Source of the DNA: CAZKBP01 sp964551015
GTDB lineage: Bacteria > Bacteroidota > Bacteroidia > Cytophagales > Microscillaceae
Length of the DNA stretch: 64,000 bases
Reading direction: 5' to 3'
Assembly: GCA_964551015.1 (NCBI GenBank)
Contig: CAZKBP010000017.1
Span: 1-64,000 of the forward strand
Shown: piece by piece, positions 44,583-52,507 of the stretch
Numbering within the stretch: position 1 is the stretch's first letter
How the letters are laid out: every line of letters begins with the position of its first letter
Position numbers and translations under genes: made by a program
Notes under the pieces: model-generated
The model's database searches: none
Seen by the model: the letters and a program-made list of their open reading frames with translations, nothing else
Told to the model about the DNA's origin: nothing

Positions 44583-45140
44583 ATGAAAAATACAAAAGCC
44601 TCTACAGAGAAAGCTAGCACTAGCAAATCTCAAACTAAAGCTGCTAAGGCAGAAGCCAAAAGTGCATTCGATTTTTTACTTGAAACTCAAACCAAGTTCG
44701 TAGACAGCTTGATGGACAATTCTAAGAAGTTTGCTGAAACTTTCAAAGCTGGCGAATCTTTCGATAAGTCTCGTGAAATGTTGAGCGAGTGGTTAGAGAA
44801 GCAACAAGGTAACTTGGAGTCTTCTGTTGAGAAAGTAAAAGAGCAAGTAAAATTCGAAGAAGCTCCTGAATTAGTAAAAGAAACTGTTGTAGCTCAGCAA
44901 GAGTTAGGTAAAGAGTGGTTCGTAGCCCTTCGTCAGACTGTAAGTGCGAAAGACGCTAACGAATTGAACGATATCTTGACCGCTAACGTGAAGAAGCTAC
45001 AAGACAACGTAAAAGAAATAAGCCAAATTTGGATGGACAGCATCAGCAAGCCTGTGAACTTCAGCGAAGTATTTACAGTAGAGTATGCTAAAGATATGTC
45101 TAAGAAAATGGTAGAAATGTGCAAGCCTGCTAAAGCCTAA
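44583..45140 (+). CDS. Phasin-like helical protein
   Basis: The ATG at 44583 is chosen over a TTG three codons upstream. The 185-residue protein starts with a Lys/Ala/Ser-rich low-complexity tail (residues 1-28), then amphipathic helices with the phasin flavour: SAFDFLLETQTKFVDSLMDNSKKFAE, LSEWLEKQQGNLE, WFVALRQTV, LTANVKKLQDNVKEISQIWMDS. Phasins coat polyhydroxyalkanoate granules, but no PHA synthase gene is in the window, so another scaffold role is possible. Codon use looks strongly biased (GCT, GTA, CGT), suggesting high expression. A perfect terminator hairpin follows. Confidence 0.65.
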   Translation: MKNTKASTEKASTSKSQTKAAKAEAKSAFDFLLETQTKFVDSLMDNSKKFAETFKAGESFDKSREMLSEWLEKQQGNLESSVEKVKEQVKFEEAPELVKETVVAQQELGKEWFVALRQTVSAKDANELNDILTANVKKLQDNVKEISQIWMDSISKPVNFSEVFTVEYAKDMSKKMVEMCKPAKA

Positions 45141-45178
45141 GCAACAACCATTTTTCCAAAGTTTTTTCAATTTCGTAG

Positions 45179-45213
45179 AATAAGGTATATCTTAGGATAT
45201 ACCTTATTTTTTT
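45179..45213 (+). terminator. Perfect 13-bp terminator hairpin after the phasin-like gene
   Basis: AATAAGGTATATC (45179-45191) pairs perfectly with GATATACCTTATT (45196-45208) across the 4-nt loop TTAG, followed by a T run to 45213. The next gene's ATG starts at 45214, directly against the T tract, so this hairpin must block or control that gene. The right arm also contains TACCTTA, a -7-like element. Confidence 0.85.
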
Positions 45214-46221
45214 ATGGGTGGTAATCTTTTTAAGCTGGGTAGAATCCCTAGAGAGGCATATCTGCCGATAGAAACTGATATTCGGGCGTATTTGGACACG
45301 AGGCGGTCTGATTTTGATTATCGCATTCCTCGCTATTATGGAGCCAAGCCAGATTTTGGCGACTTAGATATAGTCATAGCTGGAGAAGCACTTAAGCAGA
45401 ATTGGGAATCGGTGCGGGCACAAATAGTCCAAGATTTAGGAATTCAAAAGTACCGTTCAGCCGGAAATGTATTCTCGACCGTCTATCGGGATTTTCAGGT
45501 GGATTATTTTGTGGTCGCTCCACGTTTCTTGGAGAGTAGCTATCATTATCTTTCTTTTAATGATTTAGGAAATTTGATTGGTAAAATTTGCCGTAGATTT
45601 GACCTGAAATACGGAGATCGGGGCTTGGTCTATGTGTATCGTCGGCAAGATGGTCACTACAAGCGAGATTTAGAAGTGAGCTTAGACTTCGCGCAGATTT
45701 GTGGTTTTTTAGAATTAAATTACCAAAAATGGGAGCAGGGCTTTATGTACTTAGAAGAAATGTTCGAGTGGATCACGGCGAGTCCTTACTTTTCGGTAGA
45801 GCCTTACTTGAAAATGGATAAAACCTTAGAAAAACGAACAGAACGACGAACCACCATCCAGAGATTCATCGAGTATATTCAAGCCAAGTCAATCAAGAAA
45901 CGCTACCCGTATCGCTCCAACCGAAAAGACTATCTTCCTTGGATTATAGAGAAATTCCCAACCGCGAAACTAGATGAACAAATTGCACGGGAAGTGAAGG
46001 CAGAAAGAAAAGCACGAGAAATTCAAAACAAATTTAATGGAAAATTGGTCATGCAGTTGATTCCAAGCTTAGAAGGGAAGGTTTTAGGACAATTTATCGT
46101 GGCTTTTAAGACGGCTCATCCTGATTTTGAAGACTATATTCTCAGTCATTCTGATCAAGAAATTCAAGCAGATATTTTGAATTTTTATCAAAATACAGAT
46201 TTTAAACTTCACACAGATTAA
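45214..46221 (+). CDS. Probable nucleotidyltransferase-fold protein
   Basis: I do not recognise a named family. The 335-residue protein has features of a polymerase-beta-type nucleotidyltransferase: an N-terminal GGNLF, then PDFGDLDIVI with the paired acidic residues, and a third candidate acidic residue in FQVDYFVVAP about 50 residues later. DRGLVYVYRR and LEVSLDFAQICGFL follow. The C-terminal half is helical and basic (RTERRTTIQRFIEYIQ, KAERKAREIQNKFNGKLVMQLIP). RNA or DNA end modification is a reasonable guess but untested. The start codon abuts a terminator. A TTG-start helical gene follows after 15 bp. Confidence 0.6.
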   Translation: MGGNLFKLGRIPREAYLPIETDIRAYLDTRRSDFDYRIPRYYGAKPDFGDLDIVIAGEALKQNWESVRAQIVQDLGIQKYRSAGNVFSTVYRDFQVDYFVVAPRFLESSYHYLSFNDLGNLIGKICRRFDLKYGDRGLVYVYRRQDGHYKRDLEVSLDFAQICGFLELNYQKWEQGFMYLEEMFEWITASPYFSVEPYLKMDKTLEKRTERRTTIQRFIEYIQAKSIKKRYPYRSNRKDYLPWIIEKFPTAKLDEQIAREVKAERKAREIQNKFNGKLVMQLIPSLEGKVLGQFIVAFKTAHPDFEDYILSHSDQEIQADILNFYQNTDFKLHTD

Positions 46222-46236
46222 ATCAATTTAGCTCCA

Positions 46237-46698
46237 TTGAATCTAGATCAAATTAGAAAGCTCTACGCCGAATCAGGAGACAGTATCAGCCAAGCTGACC
46301 TGCTCTTCAAATATTTAGAAAAGAATGCTTCTGAGCAAGAACCTATATTACTTGCTTATTATGCGGCGGGCTGGGCCTTGAAAGCGCGCAATACTTTTTT
46401 TAATGTGTTTAGCAAACTGGAGTATATGCGCAAATCTTCAGATATCTTTGCAAAAGCCGTCAGTCTGGCCCCCAGAGATATTGAAATCCGCTTTATTCGT
46501 TTTTCTATTCAAATCAATACACCAGTCATTTTGGGTTTTAGCCCCAATATTGACCAGGATAAAAAGGTGATTTTAGAAGAAATAGAACAAGCGGATAAAA
46601 ATGCTGAACTCATCAGGGCCATTGCCAATTATTTGAGAAAAAGCGGCTATTGCCAACAGCAAGAAATCGTTCTACTAAAAGACATCTTGGAGCGTTGA
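46237..46698 (+). CDS. Helical (TPR-like) protein of unknown function, TTG start
   Basis: No ATG fits; the TTG at 46237 is the best start, 15 bp after the preceding stop, and gives a 153-residue protein. The sequence is a series of short amphipathic helices with a TPR-like look (QADLLFKYLEKNA, LLAYYAAGWALKARNTFFN, KSSDIFAKAVSLAPRDIEIRFIR). It resembles small Bacteroidota proteins of unknown role. Close spacing suggests translation with the nucleotidyltransferase-fold gene. A hairpin with a T-rich tail lies 45 bp after the stop. Confidence 0.65.
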   Translation: MNLDQIRKLYAESGDSISQADLLFKYLEKNASEQEPILLAYYAAGWALKARNTFFNVFSKLEYMRKSSDIFAKAVSLAPRDIEIRFIRFSIQINTPVILGFSPNIDQDKKVILEEIEQADKNAELIRAIANYLRKSGYCQQQEIVLLKDILER

Positions 46699-46742
46699 AC
46701 TTTTGGAAATAATATAAGTTTATTCATAAAGGGCAAAACTGC

Positions 46743-46773
46743 AAGTAAAGCCTTTGTTTACTTTTATTTTTTT
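46743..46773 (+). terminator. Probable terminator before ispH
   Basis: AAGTAAA (46743-46749) pairs with TTTACTT (46757-46763) across a 7-nt loop and leads into a T-rich stretch to 46773. The stem is AT-rich, so strength is uncertain. It separates the helical-protein gene from ispH. Confidence 0.4.
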
Positions 46774-46798
46774 ATATTGAATCTCCAATCCAAATATC

Positions 46799-47647
46799 AT
46801 GATGCTAAACCTTCACGTTAGAATCGATCAAAACTCCGGCTTTTGCTTTGGCGTCGTCTATGCGATCGAAATGGCCGAAGATATTCTCGAGGAAAATGGT
46901 CAACTCTATTGCTTGGGGGATATTGTGCATAATGACGAAGAAGTAAAGCGACTCGAGAGCAAGGGTCTTCGCATTATTAATCACGAAACCTTAGAAAACA
47001 TTAGAGATGCCAAGGTTCTGATTCGCGCCCACGGAGAACCTCCTTCTACTTATGAGATTGCCTTGAAAAATAATCTGGAACTCATCGATGCTTCCTGCCC
47101 CGTGGTGCTTAAACTCCAGAATCGCATCAAAAACTCCTACGACAAATCTGAAAGAATCTACATTTTTGGCAAGCCCGGACACGCCGAAATAAAAGGTCTA
47201 CTAGGCCAGACCGACAATGAGGCCGTAGTTTTCCAAGATATACAAGAGCTAGACATCCCCAGCTTACCCCGCCATATCACCCTCTATAGCCAGACTACTA
47301 AAAGCACGGACAAGTTTTATCAAATCAAAGACGAGCTAGAGGCCGCTGGCATTACCGTCAATTCTAATGATACAATTTGCCGGCAAGTATCCAATCGAGA
47401 CAAAGAGCTTCGCAAATTCGCCCAGCAATTTGATAAAGTAATCTTTGTGGCGGGTACCAAATCTTCTAACGGAAAAGTACTTTACAATGTCTGTAAAGGC
47501 GTAAATCCAGATACTTACTTCATTTCACGTGTGGAAGAAATGGAAACCGCTTGGTTTCGCAAGGGAGACCGTGTGGGTATTTGTGGAGCCACTTCTACTC
47601 CTATGTGGCTTATGGAACAGGTCAAAGATGTGCTGGAAAAATTGTAG
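46799..47647 (+). CDS. ispH: 4-hydroxy-3-methylbut-2-enyl diphosphate reductase
   Basis: IspH is the last enzyme of the MEP isoprenoid pathway, reducing HMBPP to IPP and DMAPP with a [4Fe-4S] cluster. The 282-residue protein has the three cluster cysteines at C16 (GFCFGV), C100 (DASCPVV) and C194 (TICRQVSNR), plus LGDIVHN, IRAHGEPPS, TLYSQTTKS and GATSTPMWLMEQV. Everything needed is in place. It is flanked by hairpins on both sides, so it is probably transcribed alone. Either of two adjacent ATG codons may be the start. Confidence 0.97.
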   Translation: MMLNLHVRIDQNSGFCFGVVYAIEMAEDILEENGQLYCLGDIVHNDEEVKRLESKGLRIINHETLENIRDAKVLIRAHGEPPSTYEIALKNNLELIDASCPVVLKLQNRIKNSYDKSERIYIFGKPGHAEIKGLLGQTDNEAVVFQDIQELDIPSLPRHITLYSQTTKSTDKFYQIKDELEAAGITVNSNDTICRQVSNRDKELRKFAQQFDKVIFVAGTKSSNGKVLYNVCKGVNPDTYFISRVEEMETAWFRKGDRVGICGATSTPMWLMEQVKDVLEKL

Positions 47648-47691
47648 AAATCACGAACTATTTTTCTTAACATAAGAAATTCCATCGCCGT

Positions 47692-47716
47692 GGTTGGTGT
47701 TCTCACCAGCCATTTT
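47692..47716 (+). terminator. ispH: Terminator after ispH
   Basis: GGTTGGTG (47692-47699) pairs with CACCAGCC (47704-47711), one G-T pair, across the loop TTCT and is followed by ATTTTC. It lies 45 bp after the ispH stop. Confidence 0.6.
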
Positions 47717-47912
47717 CTATATCAAGAAGTTCCTAACAAATGCTTTTAGCTCCATGAGCTTGGCTTTGTTCACAGCCTCTTTGTGGGCAATTGTTTTATA
47801 AATTCTCAAAAAAGTCTTAATTTGGGTCAAAAGATTACAAATTTACAAGCACCTAAAGCATAATCTGGTGCTGCAAGTGAATTTGCAATCTACCACGAAT
47901 ACAACGTACACC

Positions 47913-48983
47913 ATGACCCAACTAAATTTAGATCAGGCGAGTGCGAGCATTCGCCAAGGAGAAGAGTTGAATGCCGAACGACTGGAAAATTATTTGCAAA
48001 TCCATCTGGAAGAAAAAGCCGATTTGGAAATCCTTCAATTTCCGGGAGGACATTCCAACCTGACCTACTTGCTCCGCTACGGTGAACAGGAAATGGTACT
48101 CCGCAAACCACCACCGGGAGCGCAGCATATCAAGGGAGGGCACGATATGAGTCGTGAATATCAGGTGCTTTCGCGCTTGAAGCCCTACTACGATCGAGTG
48201 CCGCGTCCGATTCTTTTTTGTGAAGATGAAAGTATTATCGGGACACATTTTTACCTCATGGAGCGCGTCAAAGGAGTAGTACTGCGTAGTCAAAAACCCG
48301 AGGGAGTAGATCTGACGCCTGATTTTATGCGTCATCTCTCTGAGTCTTTTATAGATAATTTTGTGATGCTTCAATCGGTAGATGTGTATAAAAGTGGCCT
48401 CATCGAGATCGGTAAGCCTGAGGGCTACGTACAACGACAGATCGAGGGTTCTTATAAACGCTATAAAAATGTAGAAATTGATTCTATTCCCGAAGTAGAA
48501 CCCTTGATGGATTGGCTCCGTCAGCATATTCCCAACGAAGATGCGGTTTCCATCATTCACAATGACTACAAATTTGATAATGTCGTTTATCGGCCTGATT
48601 TTGGGGAAGTAGTGGCGGTATTAGATTGGGAAATGTCAACGGTAGGAAATCCTTTGATGGATTTGGGGATGGTACTTGGTTATTGGGTCGAGCCGGGCGA
48701 GCCTAATCTGCTTCATACTTTCGCAACTTCCATGCCCGGGAGTTTTACCCGAGAAGAATTAGTGGCTTATTATGAAGAGAAAACTCAGCGCCAAGTCGAT
48801 GACATCGTTTTTTACTACGCTTGTGCCTGTTTGAAAAATGCCGTGGTTGCTCAGCAGCTTTATTATCGTTACGCTCAGGGCTATACACAAGATGAGCGAC
48901 TAGGCCGAATTGGTGCTTATGTACGCCCCGCTTTTCAGTACGCCCTCGCGGTGACCAAAGCAGGACGTATTTCTGGTTTGTAG
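47913..48983 (+). CDS. Aminoglycoside-phosphotransferase-fold kinase (ACAD10/11 N-domain-like)
   Basis: The ATG at 47913 is preferred to a GTG 15 codons upstream. The 356-residue protein has a protein-kinase-like fold: LEILQFPGGHSNLTYLL and MVLRKPPPGAQHIKGGHDMSRE (ATP-binding lysine region), the catalytic loop IIHNDYKFDNVVY and the metal-binding VLDWEMSTVGNPLMDLG. This PPG and IKGGHD combination marks the phosphotransferase subgroup fused to acyl-CoA dehydrogenases in ACAD10/11; these kinases phosphorylate 4-hydroxyacyl-CoAs. Here it is stand-alone, with no acyl-CoA dehydrogenase gene in the window, so this substrate is only suggested. It is unlikely to be an antibiotic-resistance enzyme. Confidence 0.88.
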   Translation: MTQLNLDQASASIRQGEELNAERLENYLQIHLEEKADLEILQFPGGHSNLTYLLRYGEQEMVLRKPPPGAQHIKGGHDMSREYQVLSRLKPYYDRVPRPILFCEDESIIGTHFYLMERVKGVVLRSQKPEGVDLTPDFMRHLSESFIDNFVMLQSVDVYKSGLIEIGKPEGYVQRQIEGSYKRYKNVEIDSIPEVEPLMDWLRQHIPNEDAVSIIHNDYKFDNVVYRPDFGEVVAVLDWEMSTVGNPLMDLGMVLGYWVEPGEPNLLHTFATSMPGSFTREELVAYYEEKTQRQVDDIVFYYACACLKNAVVAQQLYYRYAQGYTQDERLGRIGAYVRPAFQYALAVTKAGRISGL

Positions 48984-49009
48984 GTAAGTAATATTCAAGG
49001 GTCAGCCTT

Positions 49010-49122
49010 CAGCAATCAGTCATATTTCTTATTCTCGAGGGTTTTATAAAAATGCCTGACTGATTGCTGGGAGCCAACCACTACTCAAAAAAACGGATGA
49101 CTCATTGCCAAGAGCTGACCCC
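49010..49122. repeat. Inverted and direct short repeats between the kinase-fold and M61 genes
   Basis: CAGCAATCAGTCA (49010-49022) is perfectly mirrored by TGACTGATTGCTG (49057-49069), 34 bp apart. The right arm with its flank (TGACTGATTGCTGGGAGCC) recurs in altered form as TGACTCATTGCCAAGAGCT at about 49097-49115. The block lies between two convergent genes and could act as a bidirectional transcription barrier, or be a member of a dispersed short repeat family. Confidence 0.6.
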
Positions 49123-49129
49123 TTGTGCA

Positions 49130-50656
49130 CTACAAATTTTTCATCCAAGCCGCTCTTAGGGCAAGCTGTTCTTCGGTAGCGTCTGGGTTAGGAACGAAAG
49201 AATAACGGCCATCTTCTCCTTCTTTGAACTCAAAGCCAAGCTTTCCATAGTATTCTTCATGAGGAAGTGGATTGGCATTTTTTACGTATTTATCGAAGAA
49301 ATCTGCTATTTCTGGGTAGGTCATTTCCGTGAAAATTTTAAAAAAATCTTCCTCTGGAAAAGCTTTTTCTTTACCATATTTTTGTGCCAACTCATTGATG
49401 ACTTCTCGCAAGCCTTTTTTGCCACCAGAAAGCTCTAGGAGACGAATATCTAGCAAACCAGCCACCAAGGCTCCTCGGTAGTAGATATTACCATACTGCT
49501 TCTGTCCTTCGGGAGTGTAAGAAGTTTTAGAAAGCTTGACCAAACTATAATCTTGGTCAAAGAATTTACGATCTACAAATACTTTTTGAGCCAAAACGGC
49601 CAGATAATCTTCTAGATTATACAGACCATCATAGCGCAACTGCATAATGTGTGAAGCCCACTCGGTGGTTCCTTCGTAGAGCCAAAGATGTTGAGAGGGA
49701 GTAGGGGTTACAAAATCGAAATCCTCGATAATCTCACTGTGGATATTGAGTGGGGTAATCACGTGAAAGAACTCGTGAGCGGCAATGTCTGTAATTTTTT
49801 GGCCGTATTCTGCGGTGTAGTCTACCTCTTGCATTACGTACTCCGAGCTATAAGAATGTTCCCAAGCACCTGCTCCTTTGTCTTCAAAGTGGAAAAGAAA
49901 AGTGTAGCGATCCACCGGAAAATCTTCGATAAAAGCTCCAGCCGCGTTGAGCATTTCCTGCATAGCTCCCAGCAGTTGCTCAGATTGGATCTTATCAGTT
50001 TTGGAGTAAGTATAAATTTCAATATTGGCTCCCTGCACTTGCGTGCTAGCCTGAGTCAATCGCCCGAGTAGGATGGGAGAGTCCACGATATGATCATAAT
50101 CGTCGGCTAGGAACTCACCTGTCTGATTTTTTTCCAGAGCCGTACCTACCAGCCAGTTTTCGGGATACTTAATTGCAATGGCTAGGGGAGTATTTTGCAT
50201 ACCCTGAGGATAGCCAAATACGGTTTGTCCATTAATGAGCGCGTGATCTTCTTCTAAGGAACTTCCACACATCAAATAAATATTATGCTCTTCTACGGGA
50301 GTATCCCAAGTTTCGGCAATATGATATTGGATTTCGGCCACTTTTTCTGGTTGGCTGATTTTCCATTGGTTGGTTGAGATTTTCTCGGTGGAGATTTCTT
50401 TTCCTTTTTTATCGAGGACTGTAAAATTACGAACATAGCGTCCGATGTCCATGACTTGATAAGTGCCTGGAGCGGTGGAAGCAAATTGATAAATATCGTT
50501 TTCTGGGCCGAGGTTTTTTACCCGAAGTTTTACTTTGAATGAGTCGTCGCTACGGTCATTGAGATCAATCTCATAGTGCAGGGCATCTTGTGCTAAGAGA
50601 AAGGTAAAACTCAGTACATAGCATAATAGGGTGATGAGAAATGTGTTAATTTTCAT
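49130..50656 (-). CDS. Exported M61-family metallopeptidase (glycyl aminopeptidase-like)
   Basis: A 508-residue protein with a signal peptide ending at LLAQ. An N-terminal beta domain (HYEIDLNDRSDDSFKVKLRV, STAPGTYQVMDIGRYV) precedes a thermolysin-like catalytic domain with the zinc motif HEFFH at 294-298 and the downstream glutamate helix LWLYEGTTEWASHI. YRGALVAGLLDIRLLE and the C-terminal helices match M61 peptidases, which in bacteria act on N-terminal Gly/Ala peptides. The usual PDZ domain is missing or very short. The protein is likely periplasmic. It lies 115 bp after an M23 peptidase gene on the same strand. Confidence 0.9.
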   Translation of the reverse strand: MKINTFLITLLCYVLSFTFLLAQDALHYEIDLNDRSDDSFKVKLRVKNLGPENDIYQFASTAPGTYQVMDIGRYVRNFTVLDKKGKEISTEKISTNQWKISQPEKVAEIQYHIAETWDTPVEEHNIYLMCGSSLEEDHALINGQTVFGYPQGMQNTPLAIAIKYPENWLVGTALEKNQTGEFLADDYDHIVDSPILLGRLTQASTQVQGANIEIYTYSKTDKIQSEQLLGAMQEMLNAAGAFIEDFPVDRYTFLFHFEDKGAGAWEHSYSSEYVMQEVDYTAEYGQKITDIAAHEFFHVITPLNIHSEIIEDFDFVTPTPSQHLWLYEGTTEWASHIMQLRYDGLYNLEDYLAVLAQKVFVDRKFFDQDYSLVKLSKTSYTPEGQKQYGNIYYRGALVAGLLDIRLLELSGGKKGLREVINELAQKYGKEKAFPEEDFFKIFTEMTYPEIADFFDKYVKNANPLPHEEYYGKLGFEFKEGEDGRYSFVPNPDATEEQLALRAAWMKNL

Positions 50657-50771
50657 GGTTTAATGCTTAGTGTGTTTGTTGAGAATGCAATATTACAAAG
50701 ATTCTCAAAAACAACAGAAGTACTATCCGCCAAATCTTGCCATAAAAAGAGCAGGATTCTATCTATCTAGG

Positions 50772-51605
50772 CTATTTAGGATGGTAAGCCCGATAAGCCC
50801 AGGGAGCCTTGATGTACTTCCACTTGAGCTTCTTTTTCAGGAAATAGGTAGGAATGGAGACGGCTTGCATGTACATAGATTTTTTTACCACAAAATGTAA
50901 ATGAGGAGTCGTAGACCAGCCGGTGTTACCGCTAAACCCGATGATTTGCCCTGCGTTGACTCGCTCTCCTAATTCTACGGTTACTCCCTGATACTGCAAG
51001 TGTAGATAATACGCGAAAGTACCGTCTCGATGTTGGATGACCACGCGATTGGCTTGATGGCTAAAAGAAGCATCTTTGCCTCCTTCCTTGGAGTCTTCTT
51101 TCAGCATAACGACTCTACCACCACGTGCTGCGCAAATAGGGGTTCCTTCTTTCATTTTAAAATCTAAGGCATATTGTCTCTGATGCGAGAAACGGCCATT
51201 ATACCCTTGAATCACTCGGTGTTTTTCCTTGTGCTCATAGGGAATCAGGTACACGTGATTTTCCTCGGGTTGGGTTTGCTGAGGATCACCTAAGACGTAC
51301 CGAAAACTGTAGCGAACCACCATATCTTCTGGGTTACGAAGTTTGAGGGTGAAGAGTAATTGAGGTTCAGATTGGGCAGCGAGTACCTGATAAAAGGGGA
51401 AATCTTGACTATTTTCTACTACTTCGGGATTTTTTAGGTCAATTTGCAACTGGTAAGGACAGGGAGCAGGATTTTGTGCATAAAAAGAGACCTTCATCTC
51501 ATCACGATCGGTATGGGTACTGATTTCTGGTATCTGTGCCTCCAATCTAAGGCAGACTAAAAAAAGAGCCGAAAAGAGTGAGGCAAAAAGACAATTAGCG
51601 TTCAT
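50772..51605 (-). CDS. Exported M23-family (LytM-like) peptidase
   Basis: A 277-residue protein with a signal peptide cut near LEAQ. A beta-sandwich segment (residues ~25-125) is followed by an M23 domain with FSHQRQYALDFKMKEGTPICAARGG, the first zinc ligand region, and TPHLHFVV holding the last zinc histidine; YYLHLQYQG, GERVNAGQIIGFSGNTG are also typical. It would cleave peptidoglycan cross-links or other glycine-rich peptides in the envelope. The zinc ligands appear complete, so it is probably active. Confidence 0.9.
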   Translation of the reverse strand: MNANCLFASLFSALFLVCLRLEAQIPEISTHTDRDEMKVSFYAQNPAPCPYQLQIDLKNPEVVENSQDFPFYQVLAAQSEPQLLFTLKLRNPEDMVVRYSFRYVLGDPQQTQPEENHVYLIPYEHKEKHRVIQGYNGRFSHQRQYALDFKMKEGTPICAARGGRVVMLKEDSKEGGKDASFSHQANRVVIQHRDGTFAYYLHLQYQGVTVELGERVNAGQIIGFSGNTGWSTTPHLHFVVKKSMYMQAVSIPTYFLKKKLKWKYIKAPWAYRAYHPK

Positions 51606-52507
51606 AGAAAATTGAAACTAGGTAATGATACATCCTTTGGCTTTAAAAAAAAATGACACCCTAATAGAGATGCCACTTTTCAGAAAGGAAAAATAAAGCT
51701 TGTTTACACATATTTAAATTCAATACTTAGTTTTTGAGTTTTTTGGCAAAAACACGAGAAGTATTTTCTGTTTTAACAAAATAAAGACTGAAATTATTGT
51801 ACTCGACAAGTAAATATTTTATAAAACTTTACTGAGAGCAAATTTAATTTTATTAAGTCCTGTTTTTAAATGATACCTTCCTACATCAAAGGTGTGATTC
51901 GCTTGAGATTCCAGTGTTTCATCAAACAGGTGATATAGAGTACATTTAAGGGAAAAAAAAGAAACTAGATTTAATGAGGATCAAAAAAAATCTTCCAGCT
52001 TATCTTATAACATATTAGTAATGCAAAAGTTCGATTAATTTGTAATAAAGTTATACAAAATCTAGAAAATACATAAGATTTTCTATGAAGATTTGTTTTT
52101 TGCGGGGAATGACCTTCTTTTAGAAAATAGGGATCACCTTTGTAATATTACTAAAAAAATTACAAATTTCGTTTGTTATCTTAAAACCATTCTCTTATTT
52201 TGCGTATACTATTCATAGGAACTCATTTGCCTTTCAACCTACACAAGAGTCCATCTTCAAGCAAGCCTTATTACTATTTAATTAATACAGGTCATTGATA
52301 AGTTTTCTATCTTATCAAAGGCTTAACTGGTGTGGACTTGACTTTCTAGCATAATACAAAGAGCCCTGTGTTTAATCATTTCTTCAAGCCAATTATGTTC
52401 AGAATTTAACACCAACATCTTTATTTTTAACAAGTGGAATTTCCTGAGAGAAATCCCTTTAATTATTCAAATTTAATTGTGTGCCAAAGCTCAAAAAACT
52501 GTGAATT
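51606..52507. other. AT-rich 900-bp spacer before the T9SS protease gene
   Basis: No coding region, tRNA or known RNA is visible. Two related imperfect-to-perfect palindromes occur: TTTGTAAT/ATTACAAA at 52139-52166 and a weaker TTTGTAAT...TTATACAAA near 52039-52060. They could be operator sites or just AT-rich chance. Length and composition suggest a complex regulatory region or a long leader for the protease gene at 52508. Confidence 0.45.

Noticed and set aside
47913..48983. Aminoglycoside resistance gene
   Set aside because: The PPG and IKGGHD motifs place it with the ACAD10/11-type kinases, and no resistance or mobile context exists.
52139..52166. Operator palindrome TTTGTAAT/ATTACAAA
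   Set aside because: Arms are short and the region is very AT-rich, so chance is likely; kept only as a note in the spacer entry.
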